64,000 bases of DNA, from NCBI RefSeq assembly GCF_000177235.2, contig NC_014829.1, positions 2,356,001 to 2,420,000 on the forward strand. The letters are read 5' to 3'. The position numbers and the translations under genes are program-made. Below are positions 42,342 to 50,942 of this stretch, in pieces (position 1 is the stretch's first letter; every line of letters starts with the position of its first letter). This DNA comes from Evansella cellulosilytica DSM 2522. GTDB lineage: Bacteria; Bacillota; Bacilli; Bacillales; Salisediminibacteriaceae. The notes under the pieces were generated by a model, which worked only from the letters and a program-made list of their open reading frames with translations, did not search any database and was not told the DNA's origin.

Positions 42342-43478
42342 ATGGATTCCATTACATTAATCGCAACAGCTGCTATGGGATTGGAAGCTATTGTAGCTGA
42401 TGAAGTACGGGCATTAGGTTATACAGATGTAAAAGTAGAAAATGGCAAAGTCATTTTTGAAGCGGATCCATCTGGTATCGCACGTGCTAATCTTTGGCTA
42501 AGAACAGCTGATCGAGTAAAACTGTTAGTAGGCGAATTTAAAGCGACAAGCTTTGAAGAATTATTTGAACAAACTAAAGCTTTACCATGGTCAGAATATG
42601 TTTCTAAAGATGCTGAATTTCCAGTTATAGGGAAGTCCGTGAAATCAACTTTATATAGTGTTCCAGATTGTCAGGCAATTGTGAAAAAGGCCGTAGTAGA
42701 AAGCTTAAAGCAAAGTCACCATATTGAATGGTTCGAGGAAAAAGGACCTTTACAACGTATTGAAGTAGCAATTTTAAAGGATATTGTCACTTTGACGATC
42801 GATACGAGTGGTACAGGGCTACATAAACGTGGATACCGATATTTACATAATGAAGCACCGTTGAAAGAAACGTTAGCAGCAGCGATGATCAAATTAACGA
42901 ATTGGCATCCAGATCGTCCTTTTGTTGATCCATTTTGTGGTTCAGGTACATTACCAATCGAAGCTGCTATGATAGGGCAGAACATTGCCCCTGGGATTAA
43001 CCGGGAATTTGCATATGAAAAATGGGCTTGGTTTAAACCGCAATGGCATGATCTTGCTTTGCAAGAAGCGGAGGACTTAGCTAAATATGATCAGCCTTTA
43101 ACGATATTAGGTACGGATATTGATCACAAAATGATTGAGCTTGCATCAAACAATGCCACGGAAGCTGGTTTTCCTGACCAAATCAAATTCAAGCAGATGC
43201 AAGCGAAAGATTTTACAACAAAGAAGGAATATGGAGTAATAGTAGGAAATCCTCCTTACGGGGAGAGGATGAATGAAAAGAAATATGTTGAAAACTTATA
43301 TCGCGATTTAGGTGAAACATATCGTCCATTAGAAACATGGTCGGTATACATGATCACTTCTTATGAAGATTTTGAAAAAGCTTATGGTAAGAAAGCTACA
43401 AAAAAGAGAAAATTATATAATGGGAATATTCGTACTGATTTTTATCAGTTTTGGGGAAAACGTCCACCACGTAAGTAG
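42342..43478 (+). CDS. ypsC: YpsC, THUMP-domain RNA methyltransferase (RlmL/TrmN-like)
   Basis: The product has 378 residues. A THUMP domain (about 1-160; LIATAAMGLEAIVADEVRAL) binds RNA. The methyltransferase domain shows DPFCGSGTLPIEAAMI (SAM motif I), ILGTDIDHKMIELASNNA (motif II) and the catalytic VGNPPYGERM (N-P-P-Y, target amino group of guanine). It is predicted to make N2-methylguanosine in 23S rRNA. AAAGGGGGCATTG precedes the ATG. It follows rnpB as in B. subtilis. Confidence 0.94.
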   Translation: MDSITLIATAAMGLEAIVADEVRALGYTDVKVENGKVIFEADPSGIARANLWLRTADRVKLLVGEFKATSFEELFEQTKALPWSEYVSKDAEFPVIGKSVKSTLYSVPDCQAIVKKAVVESLKQSHHIEWFEEKGPLQRIEVAILKDIVTLTIDTSGTGLHKRGYRYLHNEAPLKETLAAAMIKLTNWHPDRPFVDPFCGSGTLPIEAAMIGQNIAPGINREFAYEKWAWFKPQWHDLALQEAEDLAKYDQPLTILGTDIDHKMIELASNNATEAGFPDQIKFKQMQAKDFTTKKEYGVIVGNPPYGERMNEKKYVENLYRDLGETYRPLETWSVYMITSYEDFEKAYGKKATKKRKLYNGNIRTDFYQFWGKRPPRK

Positions 43479-43604
43479 GTTGTCTTCAAGTAGAGAAATT
43501 TGGACAAGCAATACGATAAGATATAGGGAACTTACTTTTAATGGGAATACAATTGACTACGTTCGGTCCGCACATCGCTTAGAGGTAATTCAAAAGGAAA
43601 AAAC

Positions 43605-43680
43605 AAGGGCACTGAAAAAGTGAGAGAAACACCACTTTTTCAGTGCCCTTGAAAAATCATCTTTTTCAGTTAACCTCTTT
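43605..43680. repeat. Solo ACTGAAAAAG hairpin repeat
   Basis: AAGGGCACTGAAAAAGTG (43605-43622) pairs perfectly over 18 bp with 43633-43650, leaving a 10-base loop. A third partial copy (CTTTTTCAGTTAAC) ends near 43674. The same sequence forms the ends of the composite elements at 8.7, 18.7 and 33.5 kb. It may act as the ypsC terminator, but lies about 130 bases after the stop. Confidence 0.75.
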
Positions 43681-43787
43681 TTTTCATGCATTGTTTTCGT
43701 ATTTAAATGAAATAATAATGAACACACCGTTTTATGTAATGGTGATGAAAAAACTCTCTAAACAAGTATGAGAAAGGCGGATGAACA

Positions 43788-44030
43788 ATGTCTAAGCCAT
43801 TTGATGAGATTCACCAAGTTGAAATGGCAATCAAAGCTGCACAAAGAACTGTTGGTAATGCAACAATGAATATGGATCCAGATCAGTTAGAAACTGCGAC
43901 GAAAGCAATAGAAGCTGCTAAAGATCAATTAAATTCAGCATACAAGCACGAAATGTCAAAAGAGTTTATTGATTATTCTTCAGGACTCATTCAAAAGCTT
44001 GAGCATCAAGTGGAGGAAGCTAAAGACTAA
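43788..44030 (+). CDS. DUF2564-like small protein
   Basis: The product has 80 residues, all helical and acidic: MSKPFDEIHQVEMAIKAAQR, then NATMNMDPDQLETATKAIEA and a terminal helix. It resembles the small Bacillus DUF2564 proteins, which have no known function. GAAAGGCGG precedes the ATG and a strong hairpin follows. Soluble, no cysteines. Confidence 0.7.
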   Translation: MSKPFDEIHQVEMAIKAAQRTVGNATMNMDPDQLETATKAIEAAKDQLNSAYKHEMSKEFIDYSSGLIQKLEHQVEEAKD

Positions 44031-44081
44031 AATAATGGAACCCCCACACTCCCTATATATTTGTTCAGTGGATTGCTTAAA

Positions 44082-44127
44082 GGTTGACTCAAAAGGTGAA
44101 AATCACCAGTGAGTCAATCTCTTTTTT
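44082..44127 (+). terminator. Terminator of the DUF2564-like gene
   Basis: Outer stem GGTTGACTCA/TGAGTCAATC (44082-44091 with 44110-44119), inner GGTGA/TCACC, then CTCTTTTTT. The left arm shares GACTCAAA with the IS110 target. Confidence 0.85.
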
Positions 44128-44366
44128 ATTCGAATAATATTCCTATACTTAAAATTTGATTATTTAAAAACCCATCTCATTATGTGAAATGCGTCTATTT
44201 CAATCGTTTCGTATAGGTTGAAGCATCACTGTAGTCAAGCAATATTTCTATAGTTAATAATCAAAACAATACTATAAATGTAATAATTCTATGAAACTTA
44301 TCCTTAATCACTTGTTTACGTAAAAACATTCAACGTATAATAAGTGTAATTGAGGGGTGGATATGA
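44128..44366 (+). other. Gene-free upstream region of moaA
   Basis: Part of a 336-base gap. After the terminator I see only AT-rich sequence. No molybdenum-cofactor riboswitch is recognisable. A SigA-like promoter is plausible but not distinct. Confidence 0.3.
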
Positions 44367-45386
44367 ATGAGTATAAAGATAACAGATAAATTAGGGAGAC
44401 CACTTCGGGATTTACGATTATCAGTGACCGATCGCTGTAACTTTAGATGTAGATATTGTATGCCACCTGAAATATTTGATAAAAATTTTCAATTCCTACC
44501 AAAAAATGAAGTGTTGACGCTTGAGGAAATGGCATATATAACGAAGCTATTTGTAAAGGCTGCTAGTATTAAAAAGGTGAGAATTACTGGTGGTGAGCCA
44601 TTAATGAGACAAAATGTTTCTCATCTAATAGCGTTAATACGTGAAATAGAAGCGATTGAGGATATTGCAATGACGACCAACGGTTCATTACTTCCAAAAT
44701 ATGCCAAGGAGTTGAAGGAAAACGGCCTTGATAGAGTTACAATAAGCCTTGACTGTTTAGACGATGAAAAATTCCGCTATATAAATGGACGTGACATAAG
44801 TGTAAACACAGTATTAGAAGGGATCAAAGCTGCAAAAAAGGCTGGTTTACATGTTAAAATCAATATGGTTGTTAAACGTGGAATGAATGATAAGGATATA
44901 TTACCAATGGCACATTATTTTAAAGAGACTGGAATTGTTCTCCGCTTTATTGAATATATGGATGTCGGAAATTCTAACGGGTGGAAGTTAGATCACGTTG
45001 TGAGTAAAAAAGAAATTCTGTCTATTATCAATGAGGAATTACCACTTGAGGAAGTAGAGCCTCATTATGATGGTGAAGTGGCGACACGTTATAAATATAA
45101 AGATAATGAAAATGAGATAGGGATAATATCTTCTGTAACAGATACATTTTGTTCTACCTGTTCACGAATTCGATTATCAGCCGAAGGGAAGCTAGTAACT
45201 TGTTTATTTTCTAATTCTGGTCATGATATTCGAGATATGTTACGAAGTGGGGCCTCTGACAATGATTTAATAAATAGAATTGTAAATATTTGGAATGCGC
45301 GCGATGACAAATATTCAGAAGAAAGGCTGTACAATACAGATAAGCAAAAGATAAAAAAAATCGAGATGTCACATATAGGTGGTTAA
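44367..45386 (+). CDS. moaA: GTP 3',8-cyclase MoaA
   Basis: The product has 339 residues, full length. Radical-SAM motif CNFRCRYC is near the N-terminus, with [12 protein letters not shown]. The second [4Fe-4S] site at the C-terminus is [21 protein letters not shown]. The family's C-terminal GG ends SHIGG. It converts GTP to the 3',8-cyclo intermediate, the first step of molybdenum cofactor synthesis. No other moa genes are nearby. GAGGGGTGG precedes the ATG. Confidence 0.96.
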   Translation: MSIKITDKLGRPLRDLRLSVTDRCNFRCRYCMPPEIFDKNFQFLPKNEVLTLEEMAYITKLFVKAASIKKVRITGGEPLMRQNVSHLIALIREIEAIEDIAMTTNGSLLPKYAKELKENGLDRVTISLDCLDDEKFRYINGRDISVNTVLEGIKAAKKAGLHVKINMVVKRGMNDKDILPMAHYFKETGIVLRFIEYMDVGNSNGWKLDHVVSKKEILSIINEELPLEEVEPHYDGEVATRYKYKDNENEIGIISSVTDTFCSTCSRIRLSAEGKLVTCLFSNSGHDIRDMLRSGASDNDLINRIVNIWNARDDKYSEERLYNTDKQKIKKIEMSHIGG

Positions 45387-45389
45387 AAT

Positions 45390-45435
45390 AAAACGGAGTC
45401 ATCGAGGAGGGGATTCCCTCTCATGCTCCGTTTTT
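45390..45435. terminator. Bidirectional terminator between moaA and the HesB-like gene
   Basis: Outer arms AAAACGGAG/CTCCGTTTT (45390-45398 with 45426-45434) with additional GAGG/CCTC pairing inside. Convergent genes. Confidence 0.8.
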
Positions 45436-45436
45436 A

Positions 45437-45739
45437 CTATTTAGGATTTGTAACATTATCAATTTTTTCATTAGTAAAGATCATTTCATCAAAATCATCA
45501 TCATAGTCAATTTTCATTCCATCAAAATACCACCTTTCATCAGTATGTATACAAAAGTAAACATTATTAAATAGTAGCGTTTCGAAATCAAGATCAGGTT
45601 TACCTCGTTTCATACCAACAGAAAAACCTCCTGAACCAATCCCACCAACACGTACGAATAATGTCACATAAGCACCATCTTCAAGTTTCATCTCATTTTT
45701 ATAAAAGTTAACTGCTTTATCGGTTATGTAAATATCCAT
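45437..45739 (-). CDS. HesB/YneR-like protein
   Basis: From the ATG at 45737-45739, with GGAGG 9 bases upstream, the product has 100 residues; an in-frame TTG at 45748 would touch the ribosome binding site. It matches the Bacillus YneR/HesB-like family: YITDKAVNFYKNEMKL, LFVRVGGIGSGGFSVGM and WYFDGMKIDYDDDFDEM. Unlike true IscA/HesB it lacks the three cluster-binding cysteines. Function unknown. The nearby yneT-like, parE and parC genes give the same neighbourhood as in B. subtilis. Confidence 0.85.
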   Translation of the reverse strand: MDIYITDKAVNFYKNEMKLEDGAYVTLFVRVGGIGSGGFSVGMKRGKPDLDFETLLFNNVYFCIHTDERWYFDGMKIDYDDDFDEMIFTNEKIDNVTNPK

Positions 45740-45884
45740 TATCTTCAACCTCCACTTTAATAATTTAAATACATGTAAATAATCGTTTATTTAGCTTTTT
45801 TTCAAAAGGTTATAACTTTTCATAAAGAGCATGTATAATAATGGTGTATTTTATTATCATTACATATTTGAAAGGGGATTATCA

Positions 45885-47393
45885 ATGAGTAAAGATGTAG
45901 AACAACAATTCCGCGAACTAATAAAAAAGATCTCAAACTATAATGAGGCAATTGGCGTTTTAGCATGGGATTTAAGAACGGGAGCACCAAAAAAAGGCGT
46001 CGACCAACGTTCAGAGGTACTTGGTACACTTTCTTCAGAAGTATTCCGGTTAAGTACATCTCAGGAAATGAAGCAATACATTAAAGAGTTAAGAGCAGAA
46101 ACGGTTTGGGGTAGCTTAGACGATGTGACACAAGGTGCTGTGCTGGAATGTGAAAAGGACTTATTGAAGCTAGAAAAAATTCCAGAAAAGGAATATAGCG
46201 AGTATGTCATTTTAACTGCAAAAGCTGAATCGATATGGGCTGAAGCGAAGGATGCAGCAGACTTCACTTTATTTCAACCATATTTAGAAAAAATTGTGGA
46301 ATTTAACCGTAAGTACGTAGAATGGGTAGGTTATGAAACGAACAAATATAATACTTTATTAGATGATTACGAACCAGGTTTAACTGTTGATATTATAGAT
46401 GATGTTTTTGGTCAGCTTAAAGATGAAATTGTGCCCCTTTTAAAAGAAGTGACATCCTCTTCATACCAACCAAAAACCGATTTTTTATTTGAACATTTTC
46501 CAAAAGAAAATCAGGAGAAGCTAAGTATAGATATATTAAAAAGTATGCAATATGACTTTGAAGCAGGACGTTTAGATACTACTGTACACCCATTTGCAAT
46601 AGGCTTAAATCCTGGTGACGTACGTGTAACAACTAAGTATGACGAAAAAGATTTCAGAACAGCAGTTTTTGGGACAATACACGAAGGTGGCCATGCACTT
46701 TATGAGCAAAATATTGATAAAAAGTATGTCGGAACACCTCTTTGTACTGGAACGTCGATGGGAATTCATGAATCACAATCACTTTTCTGGGAAAATTTTG
46801 TAGGAAGAAATAAAGCCTTCTGGGAAAAACATTACGATAAACTAAAAAGCTTTTCTTCAGGCCAATTTGATCGCGTCACACTTGAGGAGTTTTATGATGG
46901 TATTAACGTAGCTGGACCTTCTTTCATAAGAATTGAAGCAGATGAAATGACTTACTCTTTACATATCATCTTACGCTATGAGTTAGAAAAAGCACTAATT
47001 AATGGGGAATTAGAAGTAAAAGACTTACCGAAAGCATGGAATGATAAGATGGAAGAGCTTTTAGGGATACGTCCGTCAAACGATGCTGAAGGTGTACTTC
47101 AAGACGTACATTGGTCAGGCGGCTCTTTCGGCTATTTTCCATCATATGCATTAGGATATGTGTATGCAGCACAATTAAAGTCAGCGATGGACAAAGATAT
47201 TCCTCATTTCGAGCAACTATTAAGTGAAGGGAACTTGACTCCGATCAAAGAATGGCTCACAGAAAAAGTACACAAACACGGTAAAAGTAAAAAACCTTTG
47301 CAAATATTAAAAGACGTGACAAGTGAAGGTGTAAATGCAAAGCATTTAATACAGTACTTAAAAACAAAATATCATTCGGTATATAAACTATAA
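45885..47393 (+). CDS. Carboxypeptidase Taq, M32 family
   Basis: From the ATG at 45885 (AAAGGGG upstream) the product has 502 residues, the usual length. Zinc motif TIHEGGHALYEQ (HExxH) with the downstream Glu in GIHESQSLFWEN; further family signatures HPFAIGLNPGDVRVTT and VHWSGGSFGYFPSYALGY. It removes C-terminal residues from peptides in the cytoplasm with broad specificity. Monocistronic with a hairpin terminator. Confidence 0.94.
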   Translation: MSKDVEQQFRELIKKISNYNEAIGVLAWDLRTGAPKKGVDQRSEVLGTLSSEVFRLSTSQEMKQYIKELRAETVWGSLDDVTQGAVLECEKDLLKLEKIPEKEYSEYVILTAKAESIWAEAKDAADFTLFQPYLEKIVEFNRKYVEWVGYETNKYNTLLDDYEPGLTVDIIDDVFGQLKDEIVPLLKEVTSSSYQPKTDFLFEHFPKENQEKLSIDILKSMQYDFEAGRLDTTVHPFAIGLNPGDVRVTTKYDEKDFRTAVFGTIHEGGHALYEQNIDKKYVGTPLCTGTSMGIHESQSLFWENFVGRNKAFWEKHYDKLKSFSSGQFDRVTLEEFYDGINVAGPSFIRIEADEMTYSLHIILRYELEKALINGELEVKDLPKAWNDKMEELLGIRPSNDAEGVLQDVHWSGGSFGYFPSYALGYVYAAQLKSAMDKDIPHFEQLLSEGNLTPIKEWLTEKVHKHGKSKKPLQILKDVTSEGVNAKHLIQYLKTKYHSVYKL

Positions 47394-47399
47394 AATTTC

Positions 47400-47434
47400 A
47401 AGAGATCGACGATTTTTTTCATCGATCTCTTTTT
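47400..47434 (+). terminator. Terminator of the carboxypeptidase gene
   Basis: AAGAGATCGA and TCGATCTCTT arms with a T-rich loop, followed by TTTTC. Confidence 0.8.
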
Positions 47435-47683
47435 CTACGTTTCGATCAAGTTATAATGACTTTTAGTTGTATTATTTCAACACCGTTATTAAAATAAAAT
47501 TAATTTCGATAATAACAAAGAAAATCGTTCACAATTTATACACCGTTCTCAAACTAAAATATACAAAAAAACAGTTTATTAAAGGAAGCAAACAGATATA
47601 TATAGAATATTAATAAGGAGAGAGGCTTTAAAATTATTCAGTCACTTCCTGGTTCATTATTTATTATGTGAGGGGGAAATCAC

Positions 47684-48112
47684 ATGTTTAAAAATATTTT
47701 GTTAGCTGCCGATGGTTCGGTACATTCTAAGCGGGCTGCTAGTAAAGCAATTTATTTAGCACAAAATGTAAGCGGTTCAAAAATAACACTTATTAATGTA
47801 TTAGATGACTTACGCAATAGAAAAGATATATTACATGAGACGATGGAAATAGAATATGATACATCTACATCTATTCAGAAAGAGCAAACGAAAGAAATTG
47901 AAGAAACAATTAAGGAAGCTGGTGTATCACTCGAAGTAAAGCATGTTATAGGAGAGCCCGGACCTACAATTGTGGAAGAGGCGAATGAAGGGGAGTATGA
48001 TATCGTTATTATAGGCAGCAGAGGACTAAATCCATTCCAGAGAATGGTTTTAGGAAGTGTTAGTCATAAAGTATCAAAAAGAGTAAAATGTCCCGTATTA
48101 ATAATTAAGTAG
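47684..48112 (+). CDS. Universal stress protein (UspA family)
   Basis: The product has 142 residues: opening FKNILLAADGSVHSKRAASK and the ATP-binding loop GSRGLNPFQRMVLGSVSHKV (G-x2-G-x9-G-S type), ending CPVLIIK. It probably binds ATP and acts in stress survival. GAGGGGG precedes the ATG. The CoA-binding gene follows 29 bases later, so the two are likely cotranscribed. Confidence 0.92.
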   Translation: MFKNILLAADGSVHSKRAASKAIYLAQNVSGSKITLINVLDDLRNRKDILHETMEIEYDTSTSIQKEQTKEIEETIKEAGVSLEVKHVIGEPGPTIVEEANEGEYDIVIIGSRGLNPFQRMVLGSVSHKVSKRVKCPVLIIK

Positions 48113-48141
48113 TAACGAATGCATTAATAGGAGGAGTAGCT

Positions 48142-48549
48142 ATGAAAAACCCAAGTCGAGAGGAAATTAAAACAATACTTGATGAAGCAACAACGATTGC
48201 AGTAGTAGGATTATCTGACAATGAAATGCGGACATCACATCAAATTGCTTTTGCGTTGTTACAATCAGGGTATGACATTATCCCAGTTAACCCAACAATT
48301 AAAGAAGTTTTTGGTATAAAAGCACTTAATTTTTTAAAGGAATTAGATAGGCCAGTTGATATTATCAATGTTTTTAGGAGAGAAGAGTTCCTTCCTGAAA
48401 TTGCAGAGGAAGCTTCACATGTCGATGCTAAAGTATTTTGGTGTCAACAAGGTTTAGTGAGTGAGGAAGCTTATAAAATAGCTCAAAATGCAGGGATGAA
48501 GGTAATCATGGATCGGTGTATAAAAGTTGAACACGCTTTGACACGTTAG
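48142..48549 (+). CDS. yneT: CoA-binding domain protein, YneT/YccU-like
   Basis: The product has 135 residues: a Rossmann CoA-binding fold with IAVVGLSDNEMRTSHQIAFA, YDIIPVNPTI, VDIINVFRREEFLPEI, VFWCQQGLVSEEA and a terminal VMDRCIKVEH. B. subtilis yneT sits just before the topoisomerase IV genes, as here. The ligand role is unknown. AGGAGGAG precedes the ATG. Confidence 0.9.
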   Translation: MKNPSREEIKTILDEATTIAVVGLSDNEMRTSHQIAFALLQSGYDIIPVNPTIKEVFGIKALNFLKELDRPVDIINVFRREEFLPEIAEEASHVDAKVFWCQQGLVSEEAYKIAQNAGMKVIMDRCIKVEHALTR

Positions 48550-48616
48550 CGAAGTTTTGGCTATGAGATCAATCTTCGTATTTCCGTTTATAATGGGCTT
48601 TTGAAGTTAAGAGTAT

Positions 48617-48663
48617 AAAAAGACTTAAAACTAGCTTCACAATGGCTAGTTTTAAGTCTTTTT
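48617..48663 (+). terminator. Terminator of the usp-yneT operon
   Basis: Perfect 19-bp stem (48617-48635 with 48645-48663) with a 9-base loop and T-rich right arm. Confidence 0.9.
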
Positions 48664-48962
48664 ATTGTATATAATGGCTATTTGGATCACTAAAATAGAT
48701 CAAAAATGACTAACCGATCATACTCTAAATATTAATCATTATTGACCTCTATTTTTGTAAATTTTACTGTCATTATTTTCGATGAAATAAAATGATAAAT
48801 TGACAAATACAACTACTATTCTTTATTGTTAGGAGTATTAAGGGAACATTATTGGAATAAAAGTGTCACCATATTCCTTTTTATAGTTCAATTTTTATTT
48901 ATTATTTGGTATGTTATATAGTATCTGTTTGTTAGCTCGGATCGAGAAAGGGGAAGAAATCA
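48664..48962 (+). other. Upstream region of parE
   Basis: About 300 AT-rich bases. No gene, riboswitch or clear operator is seen. The promoter of the parEC operon must lie here but no single hexamer pair stands out. Confidence 0.35.
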
Positions 48963-50939
48963 TTGTCAATGAAGCAGCCATATGAATACAATGATGATTC
49001 AATACAAGTATTAGAAGGATTAGAAGCAGTAAGAAAACGTCCTGGTATGTATATAGGAAGTACAGATCATCGTGGATTACATCATCTTGTTTTTGAAATT
49101 GTAGATAATTCAGTCGACGAAGCACTTGCTGGTTATGGTGATGAAATCACTGTTACAATACATAAAGACGAAAGTATAAGTGTAAAAGATAATGGTCGTG
49201 GGTATCCAACTGGCATGCATAGTACGGGTAAACCTACTCCAGAAGTTATTTTAACCGTTTTGCACGCTGGAGGTAAATTTGGTCAAGGCGGATATAAAAC
49301 GAGTGGTGGATTACATGGTGTAGGGGCATCAGTCGTAAATGCTTTGTCTGAATGGTTAGAAGTAACTATCCATCGTGACGGTAAAATTTATCAACAACGT
49401 TTTGAAGATGGAGGCAAGCCAGTAACGACTCTTGAAGTTATCGGATCTACTAAGAAAACCGGTACAACAGTTCACTTTAAGCCCGACCCATCCATTTTTA
49501 GTACAACAACATATCAATACGATACGTTAGCTGAACGATTAAGAGAAGCCGCATTTTTATTAAAAGGGTTAAAAATTGAGCTCGTTGATGCAAGACCTAA
49601 TAAAGATAACGATAAGGAAGTATTCCAATACGATACTGGTCTCGAGGCTTTCGTTGAATATTTAAATGAAGAAAAGGAAGTATTACATCCGGTCGTGTCC
49701 TTTCAAGGAACTCAGGATGATATCGAAGTTGATTTCGCTTTTCAGTATAACGATGCCTTTACAGAAAACATGCTATCCTTCGTTAACAACGTGAGAACAA
49801 AAGATGGTGGTACACATGAACTCGGTGCTAAAACAGCTGTTACACGAATCATTAATGAACATGGACGTAAACTTCAGCTATTAAAGGAGCGAGATAAGAA
49901 TTTAGACGGAAACGATATTCGAGAAGGTTTTACAGCAATTGTTTCTGTTAGAGTACCAGAGGATAAGCTCCAATTTGAAGGACAGACAAAAGGGAAGCTA
50001 GGAACACCAGTGGCCCGTTCTGCCGTAGATAGCATCGTTTCAGAAAAGCTCAGCTTTTTTCTAGAAGAAAATCCTGATTTAAGCAACCGTTTAATCAAAA
50101 AGGCGGTTAAAGCAGCACAAGCACGAGAAGCTGCAAGGAAAGCACGAGAAGATGCAAGAAGTGGGAAAAAAAATAAACGTAAAGATGCCATGTTAAGCGG
50201 GAAATTAACACCGGCTCAATCGAAAAATCCAAAGCGGAATGAATTGTATTTAGTTGAGGGTGATTCGGCGGGTGGTTCTGCTAAACAAGGAAGAGACCGA
50301 AAATTCCAAGCAGTGCTTCCTCTTCGTGGTAAAGTAATTAATACAGAGAAAGCTAAGCTTGCTGACATCATGAAAAATGAAGAAATACGTACAATTATTT
50401 ACGCTATTGGTGGCGATGTCGGTGCTGATTTTCAGCTTGAAGATATCAACTACGATAAAGTTATTATCATGACCGATGCAGATACAGACGGTGCACATAT
50501 CCAAGTACTTTTATTAACATTCTTTTATCGTTATATGCGACCGCTCGTAGAAGCTGGCCGAGTGTATATCGCTTTACCGCCTCTATACAAGGTGAGTAAG
50601 GGGTCTGGAAAAAAAGAAAAAATAGAATATGCTTGGGATGAAGATGGTTTACAAGAAGCGATTCAAAAAATTGGTAAAGGTTATACAATTCAACGATATA
50701 AAGGACTCGGTGAGATGGATGCTACCCAGCTTTGGGAAACTACGATGGATCCAGAAACTCGTACACTTGTTAGAGTGAAGATAGATGATATAACCCGTGC
50801 AGAACGTCGTGTTGCTACGCTAATGGGAGATAAAGTAGAGCCACGCCGTAAATGGATAGAAAGAAACGTACAATTTGGACTAAACGAAGAAACAAATATA
50901 CTAGAAAACGAAAATTTGTTAGTTACAGAGGAGGAGTAA
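48963..50939 (+). CDS. parE: DNA topoisomerase IV subunit B ParE
   Basis: The product has 658 residues from TTG (48963), 9 bases after AAAGGGG. GHKL ATPase motifs: EIVDNSVDEALAG, DNGRGYPTG and GGKFGQGGYKTSGGLHGVG. The TOPRIM domain has LVEGDSAGGSAKQGRDRKFQ and IMTDADTDGAHI. The PLRGK QRDR-type region is wild-type in appearance. With ParC it unlinks replicated chromosomes. The ParC start follows 3 bases after the stop. Confidence 0.97.
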   Translation: MSMKQPYEYNDDSIQVLEGLEAVRKRPGMYIGSTDHRGLHHLVFEIVDNSVDEALAGYGDEITVTIHKDESISVKDNGRGYPTGMHSTGKPTPEVILTVLHAGGKFGQGGYKTSGGLHGVGASVVNALSEWLEVTIHRDGKIYQQRFEDGGKPVTTLEVIGSTKKTGTTVHFKPDPSIFSTTTYQYDTLAERLREAAFLLKGLKIELVDARPNKDNDKEVFQYDTGLEAFVEYLNEEKEVLHPVVSFQGTQDDIEVDFAFQYNDAFTENMLSFVNNVRTKDGGTHELGAKTAVTRIINEHGRKLQLLKERDKNLDGNDIREGFTAIVSVRVPEDKLQFEGQTKGKLGTPVARSAVDSIVSEKLSFFLEENPDLSNRLIKKAVKAAQAREAARKAREDARSGKKNKRKDAMLSGKLTPAQSKNPKRNELYLVEGDSAGGSAKQGRDRKFQAVLPLRGKVINTEKAKLADIMKNEEIRTIIYAIGGDVGADFQLEDINYDKVIIMTDADTDGAHIQVLLLTFFYRYMRPLVEAGRVYIALPPLYKVSKGSGKKEKIEYAWDEDGLQEAIQKIGKGYTIQRYKGLGEMDATQLWETTMDPETRTLVRVKIDDITRAERRVATLMGDKVEPRRKWIERNVQFGLNEETNILENENLLVTEEE

Positions 50940-50942
50940 TCC